Part shown: positions 26,957-36,085 of the stretch, piece by piece
How the letters are laid out: each line of letters starts with the position of its first letter
Numbering within the stretch: position 1 is the first letter of the stretch
Assembly (NCBI GenBank): GCA_965232165.1
Contig: CBDDOY010000001.1
Location: 682,001 to 746,000 of the forward strand
Source of the DNA: UBA2779 sp965232165
GTDB lineage: Bacteria > Spirochaetota > Spirochaetia > DSM-2461
DNA length: 64,000 bases
Direction of reading: 5' to 3'
Notes under the pieces: model-generated
Database searches by the model: none
What the model was told of the DNA's origin: nothing
What the model saw: only the letters and a program-made list of their open reading frames with translations
Translations under genes and position numbers: made by a program

Positions 26957-27241
26957 ATGGCCAATGAATATGAGGAATGGACGGTAACGGCTGAACTGGC
27001 CAGGCTGGAACTCAGTGTCGGCGAGAAAGAGCGTCTCGCCCGTGATGCGGAAAAAATGCGGGAACTCTTTCTTACGATGGCCGAGGCCGATGTGGACGCC
27101 CTTGAACCGACAACTCACGCATTTACCATCGGAAACCGTGTCAGAAAAGACATCTGCGCCCCCTTTCCGGGGATTGATGATCTTCTAGCCGCCGCTCCCG
27201 AAACCGAAGATAATTTCTTCCTCATTCCAAACGTACTCTAG
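26957..27241 (+). CDS. gatC: Asp-tRNA(Asn)/Glu-tRNA(Gln) amidotransferase subunit C
   Basis: A 94-residue GatC: an N-terminal helix-rich ELARLELSVGEKERLARDAEKM block, then LEPTTHAF and a C-terminal DICAPFPGIDDLLAAAPETEDNFFLIPNVL, equivalent to the family's final FFVVPRV-type end. GatC wraps around and stabilises GatA in the GatCAB complex. It is the first gene of gatCAB, and the gatA GTG follows its stop directly. No ribosome binding site fits between the predicted promoter and ATG, so translation may be leaderless. Confidence 0.92.
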   Translation: MANEYEEWTVTAELARLELSVGEKERLARDAEKMRELFLTMAEADVDALEPTTHAFTIGNRVRKDICAPFPGIDDLLAAAPETEDNFFLIPNVL

Positions 27242-28639
27242 GTGTGTATGACCCCGCATATCAAACAATGGTCTTCTGTGATGCAAGACACCGCCCGGCT
27301 GCAATCGTATGAACAACGGGCAAGAAGGATTGATGCCGCTCTGGGCTGTTTCCTCAGTTTCAACCCAAATCATCCACAGGTTAGAATCGGCACCGCCGCT
27401 CCATTGGCCGATATCCCCATTGCGGTTAAGGATAACATCGCCGTTAAAGACAGAGCGATGACATGCGGATCCAAAATACTGGAAAACTTCATTTCCCCAT
27501 ATTCCGCAACGGCGGTGACAAGACTGGAAACCTCCGGCGGGCGAATCGTCGGCAAAACCAATCTCGATGAATTTGGAATGGGATCATCAAACGAACATTC
27601 GGCTCTTCGAGTCACAGTCAACCCCTGGAACAGAGACAAGGTGCCCGGCGGATCAAGCGGCGGCAGTGCGGCAGCGGTTGCCGCAGGTCTCGTGCCTCTG
27701 GCTCTCGGCTCGGACACGGGCGGTTCAATCCGCCAACCGGCGAATTTCTGCGGTGTATACGGCCTCAAACCCACCTACGGCGCAGTATCCCGATTCGGCC
27801 TCACGGCCTATGCCTCCTCCCTTGAAGTTATCGGCATCCTCTCCCGAGACATAGTTCTCCTGAAGGAAGCATTCAGAATAGTCAGCGGCATGGATGAGAA
27901 CGATCAAAGCAGCGTTCAGCCCCAGAAACCCTTGCCCATGAAGAAGAAAGTCGCCATCCTCAATGTCGATACGGGCTTATTGGAGGATGCGGTCCAGGAG
28001 TCCTGCGGCGCCACTGCAAAATACTTGACAGAGCAGGGTTATCGGCTTTCCTGCGTCAACCTTCCAAGCCTCAAATACGTTGTGCCGGCCTATTACACCA
28101 TAGCGACCGCAGAGGCCAGCGCAAATCTCGCACGCTACAACGGCATGCGTTACGGAAGCAGTACGAGTTTTGCCCAAAACCCCCTGGAACTCATGAAGAA
28201 TTCCCGCAGCACAGGCTTCGGAGACGAGGTTAAACTGCGCATCATGCTGGGAACCTTCGTACTGCGTTCAGGGTTCCAAGATCAGTATTACGGCAGGGCT
28301 CAGAAGGTCCGCACACTGATTCGCAGAGAACTGGCCGCCCTGTACCAGGATTACGACCTTCTCCTTATGCCCGTATACCCCACTCAGGCCTTCGCACGGG
28401 GTGATTCGGGGCTGGATGACTACCAGCAGCGCATTGCCGATATTTACACCAGCCTGGCCAACCTTGCGGGACTTCCCGCCATAGCGGTTCCCACCGGAAC
28501 AGCGAATGGACTGCCCGCGGGGATACAGTTCATGGCTTCCTCATTCGCAGAAGATAAGCTGTTCCAGGTCGCCGGCGATCTGGCCGTACCCTTCCCTCTG
28601 CAGCAGCCGGAAACCTTCCTGGACATCGGGAGTCTTTGA
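27242..28639 (+). CDS. gatA: Aspartyl/glutamyl-tRNA amidotransferase subunit A
   Basis: A 465-residue amidase-signature enzyme that releases ammonia from glutamine for GatB. The Ser-cisSer-Lys triad regions are visible: IAVKDNIAVKD (lysine), VPGGSSGGSAAAVAAGL (the serine-rich signature) and LGSDTGGSIRQPANFCGVYGLKPTYG. The C-terminus PAGIQFMASSFAEDKL is typical. The start is GTG 27242, abutting the gatC stop, with ATG 27248 as alternative. The frame ends directly before the gatB start, so the three genes form one coupled unit. Confidence 0.95.
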   Translation: MCMTPHIKQWSSVMQDTARLQSYEQRARRIDAALGCFLSFNPNHPQVRIGTAAPLADIPIAVKDNIAVKDRAMTCGSKILENFISPYSATAVTRLETSGGRIVGKTNLDEFGMGSSNEHSALRVTVNPWNRDKVPGGSSGGSAAAVAAGLVPLALGSDTGGSIRQPANFCGVYGLKPTYGAVSRFGLTAYASSLEVIGILSRDIVLLKEAFRIVSGMDENDQSSVQPQKPLPMKKKVAILNVDTGLLEDAVQESCGATAKYLTEQGYRLSCVNLPSLKYVVPAYYTIATAEASANLARYNGMRYGSSTSFAQNPLELMKNSRSTGFGDEVKLRIMLGTFVLRSGFQDQYYGRAQKVRTLIRRELAALYQDYDLLLMPVYPTQAFARGDSGLDDYQQRIADIYTSLANLAGLPAIAVPTGTANGLPAGIQFMASSFAEDKLFQVAGDLAVPFPLQQPETFLDIGSL

Positions 28640-30064
28640 TTGAAACAGCAGTACGACGTATTCATCGGTTTGGAAATTCACATACACCTGAAGACAGAAT
28701 CAAAGATGTTCTGTACCTGCCCTGCACGCTATGGCGATGAACCAAACACCCATGTATGCCCTGTCTGTCTGGGCTATCCCGGGAGCCTGCCCCAAGCGAA
28801 CGAGAAGGCATTAGAACTCGGGTACCTGGTGGCCACTGCGCTAAACTGCCGCACATCAGAGAAAACTTTTTTTGCACGCAAGAACTACTTCTACCCCGAT
28901 ATGCCGAAAAACTATCAGATTTCCCAGTTTGAAGAACCCATCGGCATCACGGGTTTCATGCCTGCCAGCCTAGGTCAAAGCGGTGAGCGGGTTATCCGCA
29001 TTCATGATGTTCATCTGGAAGAAGACGCAGGGAAGATGATACACGCCGACGATATAACCCTTCTTGACTACAACCGGGCAGGATATCCCTTGCTGGAAAT
29101 CGTAACGGAACCCGATCTTAAGACAGGGGAGGAAACAGAAGCCTTCCTGCGCGATTTTCAGCGCCTGGTTCGTTACCTGGATGCCAGTGACGGCAACATG
29201 GAAGAAGGCTCTATGAAATGCGATGCCAACATCTCGATCAACCTGCCGGGCCAGGGCTTGGGCACCAAGGTGGAGATCAAAAACATGAACTCTCCCCGCT
29301 TTGTCCGCATGGCGCTCAACCATGAAATTGAACGTCAGGCCGGAGTAATCAATGACGGCGGCACAATATTTCAGGAAACCCGTCTTTGGAATGAGCACAG
29401 AGATATAACCGAAATCATGCGCCGCAAGGAAGCCGCAGACGATTACCGCTACTTCCCTGAACCAGACATACCGCCATTCATTCCTGACAAGGAATTCCTA
29501 GACCGTGTGAGAAGCGGCCTGGTGGAACTGCCTCTAACCCTGAAGAAACGGCTCATCGACGAATATGGATTGACTGTAGAGCAGAGCGAATTCATCTATG
29601 AAAACCCGGCGACCGCCAAACTATTTGAGCAGACCGCAGCCCACGGGGCAGACCCCCGTAAGGTTACGGCCTGGCTGTCATCCGATGTTAGAAAGATACT
29701 CAACCGGGACAACCTGAAGATTGAGGATTGTCCGCTCAGCCCATCGCGCTTCCATGAACTGTTATCTTTGATCGATAACGAAACCATAAGCGGCAAAATA
29801 GCCAAGAAAGTGCTGGAGAGGGTCTTCTCGCAAGATGAATCCCCATCGGCCATTGTGGAGACCGAGGGTTGGGCGCAGATTGTCGATCCCCGGCGTATCG
29901 CCGCCATCGTAGACCAGGTAATCGCTGACAATCCCTTGGTTGTTCAGGCTATCCGTGGCGGCGATCTTAGGCAGCGCGGCTGGTTAATGGGCCAAATAAT
30001 GCAATTATCCGGGGGAAAGGCATCCCCGGACATCTCAAGGAAGATACTAGATGAACGGCTTTAG
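28640..30064 (+). CDS. gatB: Aspartyl/glutamyl-tRNA amidotransferase subunit B
   Basis: A 474-residue GatB, the kinase/transamidase subunit that activates the misacylated Asp or Glu on tRNA and amidates it with GatA-derived ammonia. Landmarks: YDVFIGLEIHIHLKTESKMFC, the zinc-site cysteines in MFCTCPARYG and HVCPVCLGYPGSLP, SMKCDANISI, and the C-terminal YqeY-like tail domain ending LRQRGWLMGQIMQLSGGKASP. The start codon is TTG, directly after the gatA stop; GLEIH begins nine residues later, so no shorter start is possible. Confidence 0.95.
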   Translation: MKQQYDVFIGLEIHIHLKTESKMFCTCPARYGDEPNTHVCPVCLGYPGSLPQANEKALELGYLVATALNCRTSEKTFFARKNYFYPDMPKNYQISQFEEPIGITGFMPASLGQSGERVIRIHDVHLEEDAGKMIHADDITLLDYNRAGYPLLEIVTEPDLKTGEETEAFLRDFQRLVRYLDASDGNMEEGSMKCDANISINLPGQGLGTKVEIKNMNSPRFVRMALNHEIERQAGVINDGGTIFQETRLWNEHRDITEIMRRKEAADDYRYFPEPDIPPFIPDKEFLDRVRSGLVELPLTLKKRLIDEYGLTVEQSEFIYENPATAKLFEQTAAHGADPRKVTAWLSSDVRKILNRDNLKIEDCPLSPSRFHELLSLIDNETISGKIAKKVLERVFSQDESPSAIVETEGWAQIVDPRRIAAIVDQVIADNPLVVQAIRGGDLRQRGWLMGQIMQLSGGKASPDISRKILDERL

Positions 30065-30103
30065 ATATATCCTTTACCCTATCTGCCCAAAACCTCCTGC
30101 GAT

Positions 30104-31402
30104 ATGCTATCATCCCTAGCTGTGAACGATGAAAGAACCTTAATCGCCGATGCCTTCTCAAAGATTGGAGAAGATGCAGCAATCTTTGGGTGGGTGCATC
30201 GTGTCCGCAACCTTGGCGGTGTTTGCTTCATCCTGCTCAGGGACAGAAGCGGACAGATACAGCTCGTTACTGATAACGAGTTTCCCCTTACCGTCGAATC
30301 CGTGATTTGCGCCAGGGGAAGGGTCGTGGCCAATGAGAAAGCCCCCGGCGGAGCGGAAATCGCCCTAGAATCCTTCGACATCATGGCTAAGGCCGCCGCA
30401 AATCTGCCCGTGGCCGTCAATCAGGATCCAAGCTCCTATGGACTCGACGTTCTGCTTGACAACCGGATGATAAGCCTGCGAAACCCGAAGCTGCTCACCA
30501 TTTTCAAGATTCAGGCCACATGTCTTAAGGCATTCGGCGAATTTTTCCGCTCTGAGGACTTCGTAGAGATCAAATCGAGTAAGATCATCGGCGGTGGTTC
30601 AGAAGGCGGTACGAATCTTTTCAAAATGGACTATTTCGGTCAGACTGCCTATTTGGCCCAATCACCCCAGCTTTATAAGCAGGCCATGGTGTCGGCCGGA
30701 TTCGAGAGGGTCTTTGAAATCGGACATGCCTACCGTGCGGAGAAACATGAAACGCCCAGACACATCAACGAATATGTCTCCCTCGATATTGAGATGGGGT
30801 TCATCGAGTCTGAGATGCCCCTGATTGAAATTGAGCGCCGCTTCATGGCCTACTTCTTTGAAATACTGCGTAAGGAAAACTCTAAGGAACTCGCAGCATG
30901 GAATGCAGAGGTGCCCGATCCCGATTCCTGTGCCGCCATTCCCATCATCTCCTATGATGAAGCCAAGAATATCGTCAAAGGGAAAACGGGTCAACGAACC
31001 TTGGACATCACTCCCGAAGCAGAACGAGTGCTCTGTGAGTGGGCGCAGAATGAACATGGAATCGCCATGGTTTTCATCAACGAGTTTCCACGGCGAAAAA
31101 GGCCGTTCTATGCCTATCCGGCGGGTCAGAAAACCATGAGCTTCGATTTGTTGTTCCGGGGGCTGGAAATCACCACAGGCGGCCGGCGTATCAACGAATA
31201 TCCCATGCTCCTCGATGCCTTGGCCAAATATGGCATGAAGGAATCAGAACTCGGTGGATATGTCGATATCTTCAAGTACGGATGCCCTCCCCATGGGGGT
31301 TTTGCCCTGGGTTTGGAAAGAATCACTCAGAAGATACTGGGCTTATCGAATATAAAAGAAGCCACGCTGTTCCCCCGGGACCGAAAAAGGGTATCTCCAT
31401 AA
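30104..31402 (+). CDS. aspS: Aspartyl-tRNA synthetase, archaeal type, probably non-discriminating
   Basis: A 432-residue class IIb synthetase of the short archaeal/AspS2 type; bacterial AspRS is about 590 residues with a GAD domain, absent here. An N-terminal OB-fold anticodon domain (IFGWVHRVRNLGG) precedes the catalytic domain with motif 2 FEIGHAYRAEKHETPRH and motif 3 HGGFALGLERI. Studies of archaeal AspRS link discrimination between tRNA-Asp and tRNA-Asn to a Trp and a Lys in the anticodon domain. Here the equivalent positions look like His (GWVH) and Pro (KAPGG), the non-discriminating pattern. It lies 39 bases after gatB, so the misacylating and repairing enzymes are encoded together. 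The exact start is uncertain. Confidence 0.88.
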   Translation: MLSSLAVNDERTLIADAFSKIGEDAAIFGWVHRVRNLGGVCFILLRDRSGQIQLVTDNEFPLTVESVICARGRVVANEKAPGGAEIALESFDIMAKAAANLPVAVNQDPSSYGLDVLLDNRMISLRNPKLLTIFKIQATCLKAFGEFFRSEDFVEIKSSKIIGGGSEGGTNLFKMDYFGQTAYLAQSPQLYKQAMVSAGFERVFEIGHAYRAEKHETPRHINEYVSLDIEMGFIESEMPLIEIERRFMAYFFEILRKENSKELAAWNAEVPDPDSCAAIPIISYDEAKNIVKGKTGQRTLDITPEAERVLCEWAQNEHGIAMVFINEFPRRKRPFYAYPAGQKTMSFDLLFRGLEITTGGRRINEYPMLLDALAKYGMKESELGGYVDIFKYGCPPHGGFALGLERITQKILGLSNIKEATLFPRDRKRVSP

Positions 31403-31783
31403 CTGCACCGGCTTTTCGATTATGAATTGTGAGTTTGGACTGGCACTTAATGACTTGGCGGCTGTCTGTTGCAACACGATTGGGCCGCACTGTCAGGGAG
31501 TGCTGCGTTTTACGAGGTTAACCGTGCCGACAATCCATCAGCAGAAGATGGTTGAAATCTTAGGAGTTAAACTGCAGGTGTCCTGTAATGTCCCCAGTAT
31601 CGTGAAGCATGGCATTTGAGTTGTTTTATTTATTTGGTAAAAACTTCAGTTTAGAAGGAAAGCACAGTCAGCTAGACACTGCCAAGCTTAGTGCCGGAAG
31701 AAAATTCCTTGAAGAGACTGGTCCATCAAAGAGCATCTATCTCTTCGGATGTCAGACCGGTATTCTTGCTTATGATTTCTATG
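31403..31783. other. Gene-free stretch
   Basis: Two short open frames occur (65 and 70 codons), neither with a recognisable family or ribosome binding site. They may be decayed gene remnants. The stretch ends at a MITE copy. No promoter or RNA gene was recognised. Confidence 0.4.
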
Positions 31784-31944
31784 GGGCACCTCTAAAAAAC
31801 CTTATTTCGTTTTTGGCTTGATCTTTTTCCTCGCTGCTACGTTGTCAAAATGCTCACGTAGCTTAAGCTAGCTCCGCTTTTGCCGCCTTGCATCAAGAAA
31901 AAATCTCTGCGCCAAATTCCAAAAACGGTTTTTTAGAGGTTGCC
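31784..31944. repeat. MITE-like element, TATG duplication
   Basis: A full-length copy with left end GGGCACCTCTAAAAAAC and right end TTTTTTAGAGGTTGCC (one transposed base pair compared with GGTGCCC). TATG duplications lie at 31780-31783 and 31945-31948. The interior differs somewhat from the 770 copy but shares CGTTGTCAAAATGCTC and TTTGCCGCCTTGCATC with the copy at 32204. Confidence 0.8.
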
Positions 31945-32203
31945 TATGGAAACTCCTGATTCTTTGAATCTTCGTGCCATTTCCATTTTGCCTTTTTGCA
32001 TTCCTTGTTCTATCCCCTGTTTTCTGATCATTTCATCATATTCTCGTATTGCCGTTTGAATCATCGAATTCGCTGCTTCCGTAGTTTCTATTATTTCCAG
32101 GACCGGATTGACAGCCTTCAAGGCCGAAAAAACTCTCCCGATGAACAGGGTCAATTCCTTCCATAGCCGTGGTTCTTTCTCCTGAAATTCGAGGTTTTCT
32201 TAA
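31937..32203 (-). pseudogene. Remnant of a PD-(D/E)XK nuclease-family (Rpn-like) protein
   Basis: A minus-strand frame between two MITE copies reads EKEPRLWKELTLFIGRVFSALKAV in register, then AIREYDEMIRKQGIEQGM and KGKMEMARRFKESGVSIGNL. The repeated EQGMQKGK pattern is typical of the C-terminal tail of Rpn/transposase-like PD-(D/E)XK proteins. The N-terminal nuclease domain is missing, cut off at the 32204 element. The last residues and the stop codon come from the terminal repeat of the 31784 element. It is a fragment, not a working gene. Confidence 0.5.
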
Positions 32204-32363
32204 GGGCACCTCTAAAAAACCCATTCCGTTTTTGGCTTGCTCTTTTCCCCCGCTGCTGCGTTGTCAAAATGCTCACGTAGCTTAAGCTAGCTCCGCTTTT
32301 GCCGCCTTGCATCAAGAAAAAATCTCTGCGCCAAATTCCAAAAACGGTTTTTTAGAGGTTGCC
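32204..32363. repeat. MITE-like element, TTAA duplication
   Basis: A copy nearly identical inside to the one at 31784-31944, in the same orientation, with TTAA at 32200-32203 and 32364-32367. With that copy it encloses the Rpn-like fragment. The pair could act as a recombination substrate or as the ends of a composite unit. Confidence 0.8.
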
Positions 32364-32508
32364 TTAATTCTTGACTCGATCTTTTCTTGAACGACACAAG
32401 TCGTCAAATAATAAAGCTAGATAACGGAATCTCCATTTGAATTGTGAATTGTGAATTGTGAATTGTATAACGGGTTTTTTGAAGTGCTAAGATGATTCCA
32501 AAGTGGAA

Positions 32509-32625
32509 GCGCAAGGGATTGCAGCGGAAATGCCGCCGGCAGCCCCGGCGATTGGCAATGAGCCGGCCAAAAGGCTGCCGGATTAAGGCATTGGAGCGGA
32601 AAGCCCGACCCGAAGGGTTGCGCCC
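32509..32625. repeat. Palindromic dispersed repeat, copy with both ends
   Basis: It begins GCGCAAGGGATTGCAGCGG, has GGCGATTGGCAATGAGCCGG in the middle, and ends CCCGAAGGGTTGCGCCC. The same about 118-base unit occurs at 44864-44982 and 47561-47678, with partial copies at 1992 and 35819. The ends are GCGCAA-like and inverted. It has no coding capacity. Confidence 0.75.
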
Positions 32626-32723
32626 ATACATTGAAGTTTGGAAATTAAGGCACATAGGGAGGGACGCATAATTGGGATCAATAACCGCTTCACAAGACAC
32701 GCATTTCGTTGTATCCTAATCCT

Positions 32724-33254
32724 ATGAATTGGTTTGACGGAAGACTCAATGCCATCGTAGGCGACATTACAGCTTTTAAGGCTGATGCCATCGTCAATGC
32801 GGCCAACACCGCTCTGCTCGGCGGCGGCGGGGTGGACGGCGCCATACACAGAATAGGCGGTCCATCCATCTTGGATGAATGCCGCAAAATTAGAGCGACC
32901 GCCTTGCCGGATGGTCTGCCTGTCGGCCAGGCGGTAGAAACTCGTGCAGGTCTTCTTCCCTGTAAGTATGTTATTCACACTGTTGGCCCTGTTTGGACAG
33001 GGGGGCATAGCGGCGAAGAGAAGTACTTGGCAGATGCCTATAGGAATTCGGTGAACAAGGCCGTGGAACTTGGCGCCAAATCCGTGGCTTTTCCGGCCAT
33101 ATCCACCGGCATATATGGATATCCCCCCGACAAGGCGGCCAGGATTGCATGGAATACTCTTGCAGATGAATTGAAACGGAATCCCGCAATTGAAAAGATT
33201 ACCCTGGTGTTTTTTTCCAAGGCCAGTCTCGATACCTTCCTCAATGCGCTCTAA
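32724..33254 (+). CDS. Macrodomain protein, probable O-acetyl-ADP-ribose deacetylase
   Basis: A 176-residue single macrodomain. Signature segments: IVGDITAFKADAIVNAANTALLGGGGVDGAIHRIGG (the ADP-ribose-binding NAAN and GGGGVDGAIH motifs, given here in overlapping blocks), YVIHTVGPVW and FPAISTGIYGYP. Such proteins (YmdB/MacroD type) hydrolyse O-acetyl-ADP-ribose and can remove ADP-ribose from proteins or nucleic acids. The ATG at 32724 is preferred to an upstream TTG. The gene is isolated between a dispersed repeat and an insertion sequence, so it may be accessory. Confidence 0.9.
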   Translation: MNWFDGRLNAIVGDITAFKADAIVNAANTALLGGGGVDGAIHRIGGPSILDECRKIRATALPDGLPVGQAVETRAGLLPCKYVIHTVGPVWTGGHSGEEKYLADAYRNSVNKAVELGAKSVAFPAISTGIYGYPPDKAARIAWNTLADELKRNPAIEKITLVFFSKASLDTFLNAL

Positions 33255-33432
33255 GCCGCGGGGATGAGAAGATACGCTGAGCCCCTAATCTCTGCGCCGC
33301 TGCAGGGAGGCGGCGGGCGAATTCCGCCGCACCTGCAATTCATGCCGTTCGGAGTCTTTCTTTTTGGCGGCCATGGTTGAGATGGAATCGGCGAGGTGTC
33401 TTTGTATACGAAACGGTTTTTCTCCTTTCTTA

Positions 33433-35564
33433 GCCCAAGTTCACCAAAATACACCTGCTAAATATTTTTTTAACGACCAAGAAAACGAATTACTTCAAAA
33501 AAAGGCTTAAATATTTCCCAAAACCTCATAAATACCATAGAATATTTAGGGATTCCGCTTTTTGGGGACCTCAAATCACCTCAAATCAAAATGTAGTGCC
33601 TAACACTTTATTTTTCGCTTGCCTCTTTTGTGGCTGTGGTGTATCTTAGTGGTATGTATATAAGATCAATAAAAGTTGCCAACGGTAAAACGAAAAAACA
33701 GTACACCTACCTCAATCTTGTAGAAAATATCCGCACTGATAAAGGCCCCCGACAGCGGATTATTCTCAACCTTGGGAAACTGGATATTGATTCTTCTCAA
33801 TACAAAGCTCTGGCAAGAAGAATTGAAAATATTCTTTCAGGAAACAGAGAATTATTCGACTTGGATGAAGACATTGAGAAAATCGCACAGCAGGTATCAG
33901 ACCGCATTTTCACCAAGCGGGCAAAAGACGCACAACTAAAAGCTCAAGCGCAAGCCAATTTTGTAGCGGTCGATGTTAACAGCCTTGAAACAAAGAAAGT
34001 CAGAAGCCTAGGCCCTGAGTACGTCTGTCATCAGCAATGGAAAGAGTTGGAAATGGACAGAGTTCTAAGGAAATGCGGTGTGCCTAAGGGAACGATCCCC
34101 TTACTTGAAGCTCTAATCGTCGGTAGAATGATCAAACCAGCCAGCGAGCGATTTACCAGGCAGTGGGCGGAAAAACATTCTGCTCTTTTTGAGCTGTGCG
34201 GCTTACCCCATTCGTCCTCCCTGAATGCGTACTACAGGGCTGCCGATGTTCTCTACCGCTGTAAGGACGAGCTGGAGAAGCATTTGGCTTGTAAAGAACA
34301 AGATTTATTCTCCCTCGACGAAAGCATTGTACTTTACGATTTAACGAACACCTACTTTGAGGGTCAGTGCAAAAAGAACCCAAAGGCATCTTATGGTCGC
34401 TCGAAAGAAAAGCGCAGTGACTGCAAATTGGCTACCCTGGGGTTGGTTGTCGATGCGGATGGATTTCCCAAGTATAGCAAGTTCCATCCGGGGAACCAGT
34501 GCGAATCCAAGACTTTTCAGGCCACGATTTTAGATTTGGAAGCCAACGCGGGCCTAAAAGTCGGGGCAACTGTCGTAATGGATGCCGGGATTGCCACAAA
34601 AGAGAATATCGAATGGCTTAAAAAGCGAAAATGTACCTACCTTGTGGTTCACAGAGGGAAAAGTCCTTTGGAGCTTGAGCCATCGCAAGAGATGAATCTG
34701 GTCATGGAGGACAAGAAAACAGGTGCCAAGATTGAAGTATTCGGAAAAACAATCTCGGATGAGCATTGGGTTCTGGTAAAGAGCGAGCACAAACGTCTTA
34801 AAGAAGAGGCCATGGCTATGCGTACCGAAACCGTCCTCCTTGAAAGACTTCAATATCTTCGTGACGGATTAAACAAGAAAAACCGCATGAAACTGTATTC
34901 TTCGGTTCTTCAGAGCATTGGCAGGCTTAAGGAAAAATATCCAAAGGCTGCAAAACTTTATGAAATATCAGTTATTCCTGGGGAGCCTGCCAAGCGGACA
35001 GGAAAGTTGAATGCGATTGACATTAAATGGGAGAAGAAAACTCAGACAGGAAACAGTGAAGGAACTTATACCCTTAGAACCAATCGAAAAGATTTGGATG
35101 ACAAAAATATTTGGGAGCTCTATATAATGCTTGGCCGTATTGAAAACTCATTTAGAGACATGAAGTCTCATCTTGGCTTTCGGCCTAACTTTCATCAACT
35201 GGAGGAGAGAGTGCAGTCGCATATGTTTATATCAGTCCTTGCGTATCACCTGATGCATGCGACTGAATGTAAATTACGAAAAGGGGGAGATACACGGAGT
35301 TGGAAGACCATAAAAGAAGTTCTTTCTACCCGCCAGAGGATAACCATAGAGTACATTTCCAAGACTGAAGAGGGAGTGCTGATGAATAATGAAGTGAGAC
35401 TCGACTCCCGACAGGAACTAGAACATCAGAAGATTTATGCGATGCTTGGGTTGTCGGGAAAGGCGTTGAACCGTCGGATGACGACTCACCAAATCCGTAG
35501 TGTAAATAAAAAATAGTAACTCCATTTATTATAAGGAATTACGTTTTTTAGTGGTGAACTTGGC
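33433..35564 (+). mobile_element. IS1634-type insertion sequence
   Basis: Imperfect inverted ends carry the shared core CCAAGTTCACCA (33435-33446 on the left; complement at 35552-35563 on the right). They enclose one transposase gene with about 200 bases of AT-rich leader. TTA directly adjoins both ends and may be part of a target duplication, but boundaries are good to only a few bases. The right flank is the right half of a MITE copy; the left flank is not MITE, so the MITE was already broken or was deleted on insertion. Confidence 0.75.
33654..35516 (+). CDS. IS1634-family (IS4-like DDE) transposase
   Basis: A 620-residue transposase. The N-terminal region starts YIRSIKVANGKTKKQYTYL and GPRQRIILNLGKL, as in IS1634 proteins. 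The DDE residues are likely in LYDLTNTYFEG (first Asp), TVVMDAGIA (second Asp) and the YREK-like block IENSFRDMKSHLGFRP (Glu). It is full length and uninterrupted, so the element may still be active. ATG 33654 is preferred over GTG 33630. Codon and base use are AT-richer than in neighbouring housekeeping genes. Confidence 0.92.
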   Translation: MYIRSIKVANGKTKKQYTYLNLVENIRTDKGPRQRIILNLGKLDIDSSQYKALARRIENILSGNRELFDLDEDIEKIAQQVSDRIFTKRAKDAQLKAQAQANFVAVDVNSLETKKVRSLGPEYVCHQQWKELEMDRVLRKCGVPKGTIPLLEALIVGRMIKPASERFTRQWAEKHSALFELCGLPHSSSLNAYYRAADVLYRCKDELEKHLACKEQDLFSLDESIVLYDLTNTYFEGQCKKNPKASYGRSKEKRSDCKLATLGLVVDADGFPKYSKFHPGNQCESKTFQATILDLEANAGLKVGATVVMDAGIATKENIEWLKKRKCTYLVVHRGKSPLELEPSQEMNLVMEDKKTGAKIEVFGKTISDEHWVLVKSEHKRLKEEAMAMRTETVLLERLQYLRDGLNKKNRMKLYSSVLQSIGRLKEKYPKAAKLYEISVIPGEPAKRTGKLNAIDIKWEKKTQTGNSEGTYTLRTNRKDLDDKNIWELYIMLGRIENSFRDMKSHLGFRPNFHQLEERVQSHMFISVLAYHLMHATECKLRKGGDTRSWKTIKEVLSTRQRITIEYISKTEEGVLMNNEVRLDSRQELEHQKIYAMLGLSGKALNRRMTTHQIRSVNKK

Positions 35565-35647
35565 TTAAGCTACATGAGCATTTTGACAACGCAGCAGCGA
35601 GGAAAAAGATCAAGCCAAAAACGAAATAAGGTTTTTTAGAGGTGCCC
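35565..35647. repeat. Right half of a MITE-like element
   Basis: The sequence GCTTAAGCTACATGAGCATT, then TTTTGACAACGCAGCAGCG, and the end TTTTTTAGAGGTGCCC matches the right half of the MITE family. It begins exactly at the end of the insertion sequence. The missing left half is not found on the other side of the insertion. Confidence 0.65.
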
Positions 35648-36085
35648 ATTATATTGAGCTGGGATTGATTGACAGAGAAACCTATGGTTTCAAGCCTTTC
35701 AATCAGAAAAACTTACCTCCACAAGAAGTGGGGTGTGATGCCTCTTCTGAACCTTGAAATCTGTTACCTATGTCCTGAACCCGTACCAATAGAGGTCGGG
35801 GACAAAACGGGGTACAACTCCAATGCCTTAATCCGGCTGCCACCCCTCCGGCTCATTGCCAATCGCCGGGGGGCAGCCGGCGGTATTTCCGATTCAATCC
35901 CTTGCGCTATTGCTATTTAGTAATCTGTTGTGTACAGCACACGAGAGCCCCAGGTGTAATCCACCGTAAGAATTCCGCCCGTGTTCATCTGTGGTTGAAA
36001 AGCATTGGGGCGGTATTTGTGGTTCACATTTTTTAGTTAATCAGAAGATCCATCCATCAGCCTGCATGAAATGAAGCCGACGCGG
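35648..36085. other. Gene-free stretch with a palindromic repeat
   Basis: A reversed partial copy of the palindromic repeat lies at about 35819-35912 (ends ATCCCTTGCGC). It is followed by TAATCTGTTGTGTACAGCAC, the complement of a tract adjoining the copy at 1992, so the repeat unit extends beyond the palindrome. Nothing else was recognised up to the methyltransferase stop at 36086. Confidence 0.5.

Noticed and set aside
31422..31821. Two short plus-strand frames of 65 and 70 codons
   Set aside because: No ribosome binding site or recognisable family, and the second runs into a MITE end.
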